From assembly GCA_902766185.1 (NCBI GenBank), contig CACXCQ010000007.1:1-17770 (forward strand): a DNA stretch of 17,770 nt, read 5' to 3'. Numbering within the stretch: position 1 is the first letter of the stretch; the number at the start of each line of letters is the position of its first letter. The DNA comes from an uncultured Eubacteriales bacterium. Its GTDB lineage: Bacteria > Bacillota > Clostridia > Peptostreptococcales > Anaerovoracaceae. The translations under genes were made by a program, and so were the position numbers. The notes below the pieces were generated by a model. That model saw only the letters and a program-made list of their open reading frames with translations. It searched no databases and was not told the DNA's origin. Positions 1 to 8,185 of this stretch are shown here, one piece after another.

Positions 1-48
1 AAGCAGCGGCCCATCTACATAGAAAAAGAAAGCAATCTGGAAGAGTAG
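1..48 (+). CDS. 3' end of an upstream gene, possibly a family 2 glycosyltransferase
   Basis: Frame 1 is open from the first base to a TAG at 46-48 and gives a 15-residue charged tail ending SNLEE. The stop lies 12 bases before the yfhO start, so the two genes are probably co-transcribed. In Bacilli and Listeria, yfhO-type genes often sit beside a csbB-like family 2 glycosyltransferase that makes the lipid-linked sugar for teichoic acid decoration, and charged tails are common in such proteins. The sequence shows only an open frame, so the identity is inference from context. It could also be any other gene. Confidence 0.45.
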   Translation, partial: KQRPIYIEKESNLEE

Positions 49-60
49 GAAGACATAAGC

Positions 61-2790
61 GTGGAAGCAAGAGTGCCTGAGAAAACGAAAAAACGAAGAC
101 AGCGTCCGGGAACCGGGAAGGGGCCGGGACAGAGAATCAAGCAGACGGTCCGCCGGCATCGTTACGTCCTGGCGGCTTTTTTGCTGCCGGTGCTGGTCAC
201 CACCCTGGCCTTCGCGGTGACGGGGATATATCCCTTCGGGGAGAACCAGATCACGGTCATCGACATGTATCATCAGTACGTGCCCTTCCTCAGCGAGCTG
301 CAGTATAAGCTGCAGCACGGGGGAAGCCTGTTCTACAGCTGGCACGGAGCCGGCGGCTTCAACTTCTGGAATCTGCTGGCCTATTACGGCGCCAGTCCCC
401 TGAACCTGCTTTTGTTCTTCTTCCCGGCGGGTCTCATCGTGGAGGGCGTCACCTTCCTGCTTCTGATCAAGCAAGGGCTGGCGGGATGCTTCATGTATCT
501 GTTCCTGACGTATCAGTACGGCGGGGAAGCCCGGGTATGGCTGCGCAGCGAGAAAGCCGGCGCCTGGAGCCGGGTGGCCTTCGGCAGCCTGTACGCCCTG
601 TGCGCATACATGTGCGGATATTTCTGGTGCATCATGTGGCTGGACGTGGTTGCGCTGCTTCCGCTGATCATGCTGGGCCTGTCAAAGCTCATCGAGGAGA
701 AAAAGGGCGTGCTCTACGCGGTAAGCCTGGGGCTGGCCTGCTTTTGCAATTACTACATCGCCATGATGATGTGCATCTTCATCGTGCTCTACTACCTGAT
801 GCTCTGGTTCAAGAAGCCGCGGCAGGGCGGGGCACGCGCTTTTGTGACGACCACTTGCCGGGTGGCGGTGTACTCGCTGATCGGCGCGGCGCTGGCCTCC
901 CCCATGCTGGTCCCCACATACATCAGCATGAAAAACACCTACTACACGCCGGCGAGCCTGCCGGAGGAGTGGAGCTTTTACAGCCCTGCGCTGGAGGTGG
1001 TGAACCAGCTTCTGCCCCTGAGCCATCTCAGTTACCGGGAGGGACTGCCAAACCTTTGCTGCGGCCTTCTGGTGTGCATGATGCTGGTGTGCTTCTTCGT
1101 CAGCCGGACCATCCCCCAGCGGGAAAAGGTGGTCCACGGAATGCTTCTGGCGGTGCTGTTCTTCAGCCTGAACGTGAATACGCTGAATTTCCTGTGGCAC
1201 GGATGCCACTTCCCCAACGAGCTTCCTTTCCGCTGGTCCTTCGCCGTATCCTTCCTGCTGGTGAGCATGGCGTGCCAGGCACTGACCCGGCTGCCCCAGA
1301 TCCGGCAGAAGACCCTGTGGGCGATCTTTGCCGGCGGACTGGGTTACTATATGCTGGCGGCGAAGGTGCTGGAGGGATCGCCGGCGCTGGATGATGCGGA
1401 CGCCTTCTTCTATATCGGCGTCGTGCTGCTTGCCATCTACACCGCCATCCTGATGTCTTATCGCAAAGGCTGGCTCACCGCGCATTCCATTTCCCTGCTT
1501 CTGGTGCTCGTGGTGGGCGCGGAGCTGCTGTGTACAGTGACCATGTCCTTCGACAAGGTGGGCAACGTGGAGCGCGCGCCATATCTGGAGAACAGCAAGG
1601 AGATCGCGGAGCTGACGGACCAGACGAAGGACGACTTCGCCCGGACGGAGCTGTACCGCTGGTCCCTGATGAACACGCCGGCGCTGTACCATTACCGCGG
1701 AATGTCCCAGTTCTCCTCCTCGCTGAACGCCAACGCCACGGAGCTGATGGAAAAGATCGGCCTGGAAGGCGAGCCGGGAAAAAACAGATACAATTACGTG
1801 TTCTCCGATCCGGTGACCAACGCCATCCTGAACATGAAGTACATCATTGCCACGGATGAGACCGTGGAGGATGAATACTTCCGGCAGATCGGCGAGTCCG
1901 GCGAGGCCACGATGTACGAAAACCAGTATCCGCTTTCCATCGGATACATGCTTCCGGAAAGCATCCGCACCTGGGACCTGATCAGCACCAATCCCTTCGA
2001 TGTGCTGAACGATTACATCCGGGCGGCGACGGGCAACAGCATCCAGAGGTTATTCCTGGAGCTGGAGGAGCCGGAGACGGAGGGCTACGCCGCGACGGTG
2101 AGCACGGAAGCGGATGGACTTCTGAGCGGCGCATCGGAGGAAGGTGAGGCCGGATCCATCGATATGGTCTACACGGCCAGAGAGACGGCTACCCACTATG
2201 TTTACATCGAGGCGGAGCAGGCGGCGAGCATCGACGTGGTCTACGAGGACGGATCGGTCCTTTCTCTGCGGGAGGACTGCGGTGCCGTGGTGAATATCGG
2301 TTCGATCGAAAAGGGAGAAGAATTCACCATTGAGATCAACTACGAGACGGACGGCGGGGGAAGCATCCGCGCGCATGTCTGCACCATGAATCAGGCCGGC
2401 TGGGAGAAAGCCTACGGGCTGATGTCCCGGAATATGATGGAGGTCACGTCCTTCGGAGACAGGTATCTGGAGGGAAAGATCAATGCCTCTGAAGCGGGAA
2501 TATTCACCACATCTGTGCTGAACGAGGAAGGCTGGAGCATGGAGATCGACGGGCAGGACCAGGAGATCACCGAACTGGTGGGCGGAGATTTCATCGCCGC
2601 CGCGCTGGAGGCGGGCGAACATACCGTACGGCTCAGCTTCCGTCCGCCGGGACTGATCCCGGGATGCGTCCTGCTGGTGCTGGGCGTGCTGGCCCTGATC
2701 ATTCTTGAGGGCGGCCGGATCCAGCTGCCCACAAGGCGCGGCACGAAGGCCGCGGCCCCCTCAGCTGCGCCAGAGCCGGATCAGCTGTGA
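61..2790 (+). CDS. yfhO: YfhO family membrane protein, predicted GT-C glycosyltransferase
   Basis: This 909-residue polytopic membrane protein starts at GTG 61, with AGGAAG at 47-52 as ribosome binding site. A basic N-terminus is followed by a first membrane segment near residues 38-60, then an extracytoplasmic loop with the acidic DMYHQY motif (about 70) and a G-G-F-N-F-W stretch typical of the family. About a dozen further membrane segments run to about residue 490. A soluble domain follows to about 865, then one last membrane helix (about 868-888) and a cytoplasmic tail. In Bacillus subtilis and Listeria, YfhO-type proteins transfer a sugar from undecaprenyl phosphate to lipoteichoic acid with a CsbB-like partner, which fits the upstream remnant. 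The acceptor here is unknown. The last ten codons overlap the opposite-strand MocR gene. Confidence 0.9.
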   Translation: MEARVPEKTKKRRQRPGTGKGPGQRIKQTVRRHRYVLAAFLLPVLVTTLAFAVTGIYPFGENQITVIDMYHQYVPFLSELQYKLQHGGSLFYSWHGAGGFNFWNLLAYYGASPLNLLLFFFPAGLIVEGVTFLLLIKQGLAGCFMYLFLTYQYGGEARVWLRSEKAGAWSRVAFGSLYALCAYMCGYFWCIMWLDVVALLPLIMLGLSKLIEEKKGVLYAVSLGLACFCNYYIAMMMCIFIVLYYLMLWFKKPRQGGARAFVTTTCRVAVYSLIGAALASPMLVPTYISMKNTYYTPASLPEEWSFYSPALEVVNQLLPLSHLSYREGLPNLCCGLLVCMMLVCFFVSRTIPQREKVVHGMLLAVLFFSLNVNTLNFLWHGCHFPNELPFRWSFAVSFLLVSMACQALTRLPQIRQKTLWAIFAGGLGYYMLAAKVLEGSPALDDADAFFYIGVVLLAIYTAILMSYRKGWLTAHSISLLLVLVVGAELLCTVTMSFDKVGNVERAPYLENSKEIAELTDQTKDDFARTELYRWSLMNTPALYHYRGMSQFSSSLNANATELMEKIGLEGEPGKNRYNYVFSDPVTNAILNMKYIIATDETVEDEYFRQIGESGEATMYENQYPLSIGYMLPESIRTWDLISTNPFDVLNDYIRAATGNSIQRLFLELEEPETEGYAATVSTEADGLLSGASEEGEAGSIDMVYTARETATHYVYIEAEQAASIDVVYEDGSVLSLREDCGAVVNIGSIEKGEEFTIEINYETDGGGSIRAHVCTMNQAGWEKAYGLMSRNMMEVTSFGDRYLEGKINASEAGIFTTSVLNEEGWSMEIDGQDQEITELVGGDFIAAALEAGEHTVRLSFRPPGLIPGCVLLVLGVLALIILEGGRIQLPTRRGTKAAAPSAAPEPDQL

Positions 2791-4164
2791 CAGGCAGCTG
2801 TCCATCATCCCCAGGGGGATCTGGTTGTAGTAGAAGAGGAGATAGTCCTGTGAGAGTGTGACCGGGATGCCGAGGGATTCGGCATCCTGTTTTAATTGGG
2901 CAGGAGATTTCTTTATCCGCCGGGTATCCGGTTCCAGTAGAAGGGTGATGCCGGAGGCCGTACCGTGGACCTGCAGAAGATCCGCCGCGTCGGTCCGGAA
3001 GCGCTCCTCCACCCGGGCCAGCTTCTGCGCGTAGAGCTTGCGCAGCTTGCGCAGATGGGTCTGGTACCATCCGGTCTCCATGAACATGGCCAGGGTCAGC
3101 TGCTCCAGCTTCGAACAGGTCTGGGAATACCCGGTCAGCTGGCGGGAAAAGTCCCGGGCGATGGCTGGCGGAAGTACCATGTAGCTGATCTTCACCGCAG
3201 AGAAGAGGGTGCTGGAGAAGGAACCCAGATAGATGACCCGGTCCTCATCGGTGAGGCTTTTCAGCGCGGGGATGGGCCTGCCGAAGTACCGCAGCTCGCT
3301 GTCGTAGTCGTCTTCGATGATATAGCTGTCGTTGGCGATTGCCCAGCGCAGCAGTTCATAGCGGCGGCCGATGGGCATGACGGAGCCGGTGAAGGAATGG
3401 TTGGAGGGGCTGACGTAGACCGCCGCCCGGATGTTCACCGGAAGCTTTTCCAGAACCAGACCATCGTCCGCCACTGCCACAGAGGTGATGGCAAATCCCC
3501 GGTCGCGGAAGGTGTTGCGCACCGGGGCGTACCCCGGATCCTCCAGGGCCACGTGCTCGACCTTCAGGCTTCGGAGGACAGTGGCCAGATGGTTGGTGAT
3601 CTGTTGGGTACCGGCGGCGATGACGATCTGCTCCGGACTGCAGGATACGCCCCGGGACTGATACAGATAGCGGGCGATCTGCAAACGCAGGGCCGCTTCG
3701 CCCTGCGGGCTTCCTTCAAAGAACAGAGTCCGGGAGTGCTCGTTCAGGATCCGGTTCACGCATTTTTTCCATTTGACGAAGTCGAAACAGTCGGGATCGC
3801 AGAGCCAGTGGTCCGCTCCGGAGTCGCCGGAGGCGGATGGCGATGACAGTTTTTCTTCAAAACCTGCATTATCGAGAGGTACAGTTTCCGATAGGGTATC
3901 CCGCGCCGGGGCGCCGGATACACGGCCGGCGAAGTATCCCGACTGGGGCCGGCAGGAAACATAACCTTCGACAAGAAGCTGATCGTATGCCTTTTCTATG
4001 GTGGTGACGGAAAGCCCCGTGTCCCTGGACAGGCGGCGCAGAGAGGGAAGACGCTCGCCGGCTTCGATATCACCGGCGGTGATGGCGTCCCGCAGATAGG
4101 CGTACAGCTGCATGTAATAGGGCATTTTGCCGGACTCGTCCAGAACGGGCAGGATCGCTTTCAT
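2761..4164 (-). CDS. MocR/GabR-type regulator (GntR winged helix fused to aminotransferase-like domain), catalytic lysine absent
   Basis: The 467-residue protein has an N-terminal GntR winged helix-turn-helix (about 10-78, with ERLPSLRRLSRDTGLS and the wing VSCRPQSGYF) and a class I aminotransferase-like domain from about 110. MocR regulators bind PLP through an internal aldimine and switch a divergent or own promoter. The PLP-site acidic motif IIEDDYDSE is present. The stretch that normally reads FSK, with the Schiff-base lysine (Lys312 in B. subtilis GabR), reads SFSSTLF: codon 3211-3213 encodes Ser318. A lysine occurs instead in AVKISY, where an arginine normally contacts the phosphate. 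The start is ATG 4164 with GGAGG just upstream. It lies divergent to the ECF operon, which it probably regulates. Whether it still binds PLP is open. Confidence 0.93.
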   Translation of the reverse strand: MKAILPVLDESGKMPYYMQLYAYLRDAITAGDIEAGERLPSLRRLSRDTGLSVTTIEKAYDQLLVEGYVSCRPQSGYFAGRVSGAPARDTLSETVPLDNAGFEEKLSSPSASGDSGADHWLCDPDCFDFVKWKKCVNRILNEHSRTLFFEGSPQGEAALRLQIARYLYQSRGVSCSPEQIVIAAGTQQITNHLATVLRSLKVEHVALEDPGYAPVRNTFRDRGFAITSVAVADDGLVLEKLPVNIRAAVYVSPSNHSFTGSVMPIGRRYELLRWAIANDSYIIEDDYDSELRYFGRPIPALKSLTDEDRVIYLGSFSSTLFSAVKISYMVLPPAIARDFSRQLTGYSQTCSKLEQLTLAMFMETGWYQTHLRKLRKLYAQKLARVEERFRTDAADLLQVHGTASGITLLLEPDTRRIKKSPAQLKQDAESLGIPVTLSQDYLLFYYNQIPLGMMDSCLSQLIRLWRS

Positions 4165-4308
4165 GAGGGGCCTCCAATTAACTGTTATTATAAAAATAAA
4201 TATAATTGTCTATTCAAATAAGTACAATTCTGTTCTATCATTATTATAGAGAAAAACTACGGAACCGCAAGGGAATTTGCCGAAACTTTTTTCGGGAAAG
4301 GAACAGTC
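4165..4308. promoter_or_regulatory. Divergent promoter and probable operator region between mocR and the ECF operon
   Basis: This AT-rich stretch contrasts with the GC-rich genes on both sides. Leftward, TTGTAC (4222-4227) and TATATT (4199-4204) are 17 bases apart and could serve mocR. Rightward, TTCAAA (4213-4218) and TATCAT (4236-4241), also 17 apart, could serve the S component. The two promoters overlap. Similar blocks TGTCTAT (4207-4213) and TGTTCTAT (4231-4238) form a loose direct repeat about 24 bases apart, and AATTGT/ACAATT form an inverted pair. MocR regulators usually bind direct repeats overlapping such promoters, so this is the likely operator. It was found by eye only. Confidence 0.5.
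4280..4295 (+). promoter_or_regulatory. Small hairpin directly before the S component ribosome binding site
   Basis: CCGAAA (4280-4285) and TTTCGG (4290-4295) form a perfect 6-bp stem with a 4-base loop, ending one base before the AAAGGAA ribosome binding site (4297-4303). It is not followed by a T tract, so it is not a terminator. It may only stabilise the leader or tune translation. No known riboswitch was recognised in this short leader. Confidence 0.35.
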
Positions 4309-4875
4309 ATGAAGGCGCCGACCAACAGCATCAGAGTATATGATATCGCCACCACGGCTATGATGATCTGCATCATCATGGTCTCTATCGCGCTGTTCCG
4401 GATCCCCATTCCCTTCACCCAGGGGTATGTGAACCTCAGCGACGCCATGGTCTTCATGGGCGTGATCATTCTGGGCTGGAAGTACGGAGCGGTGGCCGCC
4501 GGGATGGGAAGCATGCTTGGCGATCTTTTGTCCGGCTTCCCCATGTGGTCTCCCTGGAGCCTGGTGATCAAGGCGGGGATGGCCATCATTTTCGGGCTCA
4601 TCATCCGTTCGGCCTGCGCCGAAAAAGCGGTGAGCAGCCGCAGGTTCCTGACCGTTGAGATCCTGGGAATGATCCTGGCGGGATGCTTCATGTGCGCCGG
4701 CTACTACTTCGCCGAAGGCATCATGTACGGCAACTGGGTAGTGGCCCTTCTGGGGCTTCCCTGGAACGCGGGACAGGCCCTGCTGGGCGCGACGCTGGCA
4801 GTGGTCCTCAGCCACACGCTGGGCAACACATCCCTGCGCGATGTGATGGTCTACTGCGAACCGCTGCGGCCATAG
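4309..4875 (+). CDS. ECF transporter S component (substrate-binding membrane subunit)
   Basis: This 188-residue, highly hydrophobic protein has about five or six membrane segments (about 13-33, 43-63, 84-102, 113-135, 143-168). It has the organisation of ECF substrate-capture subunits, including an NLSDAMVFMG stretch and a GSMLGDLLSGF loop in the first half, as in the riboflavin/pyridoxine/HMP-type families. The start is ATG 4309 with AAAGGAA upstream. The genes for both ATPases and the T component follow directly, so the locus encodes a complete ECF importer. The substrate cannot be read from sequence. A divergent MocR regulator makes a B6 vitamer or a related cofactor precursor an attractive guess, because MocR proteins of the PdxR type control B6 supply and PdxU-type S components exist. 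Confidence 0.85.
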   Translation: MKAPTNSIRVYDIATTAMMICIIMVSIALFRIPIPFTQGYVNLSDAMVFMGVIILGWKYGAVAAGMGSMLGDLLSGFPMWSPWSLVIKAGMAIIFGLIIRSACAEKAVSSRRFLTVEILGMILAGCFMCAGYYFAEGIMYGNWVVALLGLPWNAGQALLGATLAVVLSHTLGNTSLRDVMVYCEPLRP

Positions 4876-4896
4876 AAGACTGTGAAGAGGACGACC

Positions 4897-5727
4897 ATGA
4901 CACCATTTCTGGAAATTAAAGATCTGACATTTGACTATATTCAACAGGATGGCTCCACAAGCCGCGCGCTGAGTGGAGTCTCTTTTCATGTGAACAAAGG
5001 AAGCTTCACCGCCATCATCGGGCAGAACGGCTCCGGCAAATCCACCCTGGCGAAGTATATGAACGCCCTGCTTTTGCCGACCTCCGGCCAGGTCCTGGTG
5101 GAGGGGATGGACACCGCTGACCCCGCCAGCCTTTGGGAGGTGAGAAAGCGGGTCGCCATGGTGTTCCAGAACCCGGACAACCAGATCGTCTCTTCCATCG
5201 TGGAGGACGACATCGCCTTCGGGCCGGAGAATCTGGGGGTGGATCCCGACGAGATCCGCCGCAGAGTCGCCGAGGCGCTGCAGGACGTGGAGATGGGCGA
5301 GTATCGCAGGAAAGCGCCCCATCAGCTGTCCGGCGGGCAGAAGCAGCGGATCGCCATCGCCGGCGCTGTGGCGCTGCAGCCGGAGTGCATCGTCTTCGAC
5401 GAACCCACGGCCATGCTGGACCCCAAAGGCAGGACCGAGGTGATGAAGGTCATCCGCAGGCTCCACGAAAAGGGGATCACCGTCATTCTGATCACCCACT
5501 TCATGGAGGAAGCGGTCCAGGCCGATCAGGTGATCGTGCTGGATGAAGGAACGGTAAAAATGAACGGGACCCCCGGGGAGATCTTCCGCCGGCGGGAGGA
5601 GCTTGAGGAACTGTCTCTGGACGTGCCGGCGCCGGTAAGGCTGGCCCACCTGCTGCGGCAGCGGGGCATCGACGTTCCGCAGAGCGTGCAGACCAACGAA
5701 GATCTGGTGAGGTGCCTATGTCGATAA
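4897..5727 (+). CDS. ecfA1: ECF transporter ATPase, EcfA1
   Basis: This ATPase subunit powers the ECF importer. All ABC motifs are intact: Walker A GQNGSGKST (42-50), Q-loop Gln91 in VFQNPDNQ, signature LSGGQ (144-148), Walker B CIVFDEP with catalytic Glu169, and the switch histidine 201 in ILITHF. The start is ATG 4897, giving 276 residues, because GAAGAGG lies just upstream at the right distance. A GTG at 4882 would add five residues but has no good binding site. The gene begins 21 bases after the S component and overlaps ecfA2 by 10 bases, which points to one operon. Confidence 0.93.
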   Translation: MTPFLEIKDLTFDYIQQDGSTSRALSGVSFHVNKGSFTAIIGQNGSGKSTLAKYMNALLLPTSGQVLVEGMDTADPASLWEVRKRVAMVFQNPDNQIVSSIVEDDIAFGPENLGVDPDEIRRRVAEALQDVEMGEYRRKAPHQLSGGQKQRIAIAGAVALQPECIVFDEPTAMLDPKGRTEVMKVIRRLHEKGITVILITHFMEEAVQADQVIVLDEGTVKMNGTPGEIFRRREELEELSLDVPAPVRLAHLLRQRGIDVPQSVQTNEDLVRCLCR

Positions 5728-6569
5728 GCGTAAACAATCTGACTCATATATACAATCCCGGACAGCCCCAGGAGCAGCGCGCGCTGGATGATATCAGTTT
5801 CCAGGTGGCGGACGGCAGCTTCACCGGGCTGATCGGACACACCGGATCGGGCAAGTCCACTCTGGTGCAGCATCTCAACGGGCTGCTGAAACCCACCAGC
5901 GGGCAGATCATCGTAAACGGTACGGATATCACAAAGGCAGGCGCGTCCTCCCGGGAGGCCCGGCGGCGCATCGGCCTGGTGTTCCAGTATCCGGAGTACC
6001 AGCTTTTTGAAGAGACCGTGGCGAAGGACGTGGCCTTCGGCCCTGCCAATCTGGGGCTTTCCCAGGAGGAGATCGACGAAAGGGTGAGGGAGGCGATCCG
6101 GCTGGTGGGACTGGACTATCACCAGGTGAAGAATGTTTCTCCATTCAACCTGTCCGGCGGGCAGAGACGGCGGGTGGCCATTGCGGGGGTCATCGCCATG
6201 AAGCCGGAGGTGCTGATCCTGGATGAGCCCACGGCGGGGCTGAACCCGAAGGCCCATCAGGAGATCCTTGACATGGTGGAGCAGATCCACGAGGATACCG
6301 GAAATATCATCATCATGGTCTCGCACAATATGAACGATATCGCCCGGATGGCGGATCAGGTCCTGGTCATGGAACGGGGACAGATCGTCATGGACGGGAC
6401 ACCCGAAGAGGTGTTTTCCAAAGGAGAGGAGCTGGACCGGATCGGCCTGGCCCTGCCAGATTCCATGGAGATCGCCCGCGTATTGCGGGAGGGCGGCCTG
6501 CCTTTGCAGGGGACATGCATGAGTCTGGAGGAGACTGCCGAAGCGATCGCGGAGGCGCTGGGGAAATAA
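5718..6569 (+). CDS. ecfA2: ECF transporter ATPase, EcfA2
   Basis: This second ATPase of the heterodimeric ECF motor has 283 residues. Walker A GHTGSGKST lies at 40-48, the Q-loop Gln90 in VFQYPEYQLF, the signature LSGGQ at 145-149, Walker B VLILDEP with Glu170, and the H-loop His203 in VSHNM. The VFQYPEYQLF stretch is typical of EcfA2 rather than EcfA1. ATG 5718 is preferred over GTG 5712, because GAGG at 5709-5712 is correctly spaced for the ATG. The start lies inside the end of ecfA1, consistent with translational coupling, and ecfT begins one base after the stop. Confidence 0.93.
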   Translation: MSISVNNLTHIYNPGQPQEQRALDDISFQVADGSFTGLIGHTGSGKSTLVQHLNGLLKPTSGQIIVNGTDITKAGASSREARRRIGLVFQYPEYQLFEETVAKDVAFGPANLGLSQEEIDERVREAIRLVGLDYHQVKNVSPFNLSGGQRRRVAIAGVIAMKPEVLILDEPTAGLNPKAHQEILDMVEQIHEDTGNIIIMVSHNMNDIARMADQVLVMERGQIVMDGTPEEVFSKGEELDRIGLALPDSMEIARVLREGGLPLQGTCMSLEETAEAIAEALGK

Positions 6570-6570
6570 A

Positions 6571-7371
6571 ATGATCAGAGACATCACACTTGGACAATAT
6601 TATCAGACCGAGTCCTGGGTCCACCGCCTGGATCCCAGGCTCAAGATCATCGTGACGCTCCTCTATATCGTGCTGCTGTTCATGGTGGACGATCTGATCG
6701 GCTTTGCCATCGCCTACGCGGGACTGGAAGCGGTGATCATCGCCTCCCGCGTGCCCAGGCGGTTCATCCTCAAGGGGCTGAAGCCGGTCTTCCTGATCAT
6801 CGCCTTCACGCTGATCGTCAACATGTTCATGACCCAGGGTGAGGTGCTGGTGCAGATCTGGAAGCTGCACATCACCCGGGAGGGCCTGCAGATGGCTGCG
6901 TTCATGGGGATCCGGCTGATCCTGCTGATCATCGGCTCGTCGCTTCTGACGCTGACCACCCGGCCCATCAGCCTGACCGATGGCATCGAGGCGCTGCTCT
7001 CCCCATTCAAAAAGCTGGGCCTTCCCGCTCATGAGCTGGCCATGATGATGACCATCGCTCTGCGGTTCATCCCCACGCTTCTGGAGGAGACGGACAAGAT
7101 CATGAAAGCCCAGCAGGCCAGAGGAGCGGATTTTGAATCCGGGAACATCCTGCGCCGGGGAAAGGCTCTCGTCCCGATTCTGGTCCCGCTGTTCATCAGC
7201 GCTTTCCGCATCGCTCAGGATCTGGCCATGGCCATGGAGGCCCGCTGCTACGGCTGCGGGATCCGCAGAACAAGGATGAATGAGATCCGATTCAGCCGGC
7301 GGGATCTGGCTGCGGCACTGCTGTTCGCCTGTTTCATCGCGGTCATTGTGCTGGAGCGTTTTCTGTGGTAG
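6571..7371 (+). CDS. ecfT: ECF transporter transmembrane subunit EcfT
   Basis: This 266-residue membrane scaffold couples the two ATPases to the S component. Hydrophobic segments occur near 25-60, 68-92, 110-128 and 248-264. Two coupling-helix motifs are visible in the C-terminal half: AQQARGADF (first ARG motif) and AMEARCYGCG, where cysteine stands in place of the glycine of the second ARG motif. The start ATG 6571 follows the ecfA2 stop by one base. In many Bacillota the ecfA1-ecfA2-ecfT cluster serves many S components from a ribosomal-protein locus. Here it travels with its own S component and a MocR regulator. Confidence 0.92.
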   Translation: MIRDITLGQYYQTESWVHRLDPRLKIIVTLLYIVLLFMVDDLIGFAIAYAGLEAVIIASRVPRRFILKGLKPVFLIIAFTLIVNMFMTQGEVLVQIWKLHITREGLQMAAFMGIRLILLIIGSSLLTLTTRPISLTDGIEALLSPFKKLGLPAHELAMMMTIALRFIPTLLEETDKIMKAQQARGADFESGNILRRGKALVPILVPLFISAFRIAQDLAMAMEARCYGCGIRRTRMNEIRFSRRDLAAALLFACFIAVIVLERFLW

Positions 7372-7402
7372 GCTATGTCTGCGGCAACGGAGGCGAATCG
7401 AC

Positions 7403-8170
7403 ATGCGGCAGCGAAAGGTAAAAAATCTGGACGAAAAACTGGAAGCGGTCAGCCGCTGGCTGGTGGAGGAGCCATCGCCGGAGGTCTGGACGCGGATTTT
7501 TGATCAGGCGACGGAAGGCGAAGCTCCTTCCGGCAGCAGCCCGGCGCTGTTTCTGGAGATCGGCTGCGGCAAAGGGGATTTCCTTCTTCAGCAAGCACTG
7601 GCCCATCCCGAAAGCCGCTATATCGGCATCGAAGGACAGGCGTCCGTGGTGCTGCGCGCCGCCGAAAAAGCGGAGCGGATCCGCAGCGGTCGCATCGAAG
7701 AGGATGATCCGGACTGGATGCGGCAGGGATCGGCGGAGCAGTCCGCGCAGGGTGCGTTGGACAACGTCCGGTTCGCCTGCGCTTTTGTGAACAGCATGGA
7801 GGAACTGTTTCTGCCCGGCAGCCTGACCGGCGTATACCTGAACTTCAGCGACCCCTGGCCCAAGGAGCGGCACGCAAAGCGCCGGCTCACCTACCGGGGA
7901 CGGCTGCAGGATTACGCCCGGGCCCTGAAGCCCGGAGGCAGGATCGAGATCAAAACGGACAACGACGCTCTGTTCGAGTTCACTCTGGAGGAGATCGCCG
8001 CCTGCGGCTGGACGCCGCTGGCCCTCAGCCGGGACCTGCACGGAACAGACGAAGGCGGAACGGAAGCAGAACCGGAGGCGATCCACCGGGCACGGAAGTT
8101 CACCACGGAGTACGAACGAAAATTCCATAACGCGGGAAAAACGATCAACTATGTGTGTGTAGTTATATAA
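7403..8170 (+). CDS. trmB: tRNA (guanine-N7-)-methyltransferase TrmB
   Basis: The enzyme methylates N7 of G46 in tRNA using S-adenosylmethionine. The SAM motif EIGCGKG lies at 52-58, an acidic IEG at 76-78, and the hallmark SDPWPKERHAKRRL at 149-162. KTDN (184-187) and a C-terminal TEYERKF (235-241) also match the family. The start is ATG 7403 with CGGAGG upstream; longer in-frame starts lie inside ecfT. At 255 residues it is longer than the usual 210-220, mainly from two polar insertions at about 35-48 and 98-120. It starts 31 bases after ecfT and is probably co-transcribed, with no evident functional link to transport. Confidence 0.95.
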   Translation: MRQRKVKNLDEKLEAVSRWLVEEPSPEVWTRIFDQATEGEAPSGSSPALFLEIGCGKGDFLLQQALAHPESRYIGIEGQASVVLRAAEKAERIRSGRIEEDDPDWMRQGSAEQSAQGALDNVRFACAFVNSMEELFLPGSLTGVYLNFSDPWPKERHAKRRLTYRGRLQDYARALKPGGRIEIKTDNDALFEFTLEEIAACGWTPLALSRDLHGTDEGGTEAEPEAIHRARKFTTEYERKFHNAGKTINYVCVVI

Positions 8171-8185
8171 AGGGAGGAGAAGAAC

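Noticed and set aside
4210..5649. Minus-strand open frame opposite the S component and ecfA1
   Set aside because: Histidine-, arginine- and glycine-rich shadow of strong plus-strand genes with complete ABC motifs.
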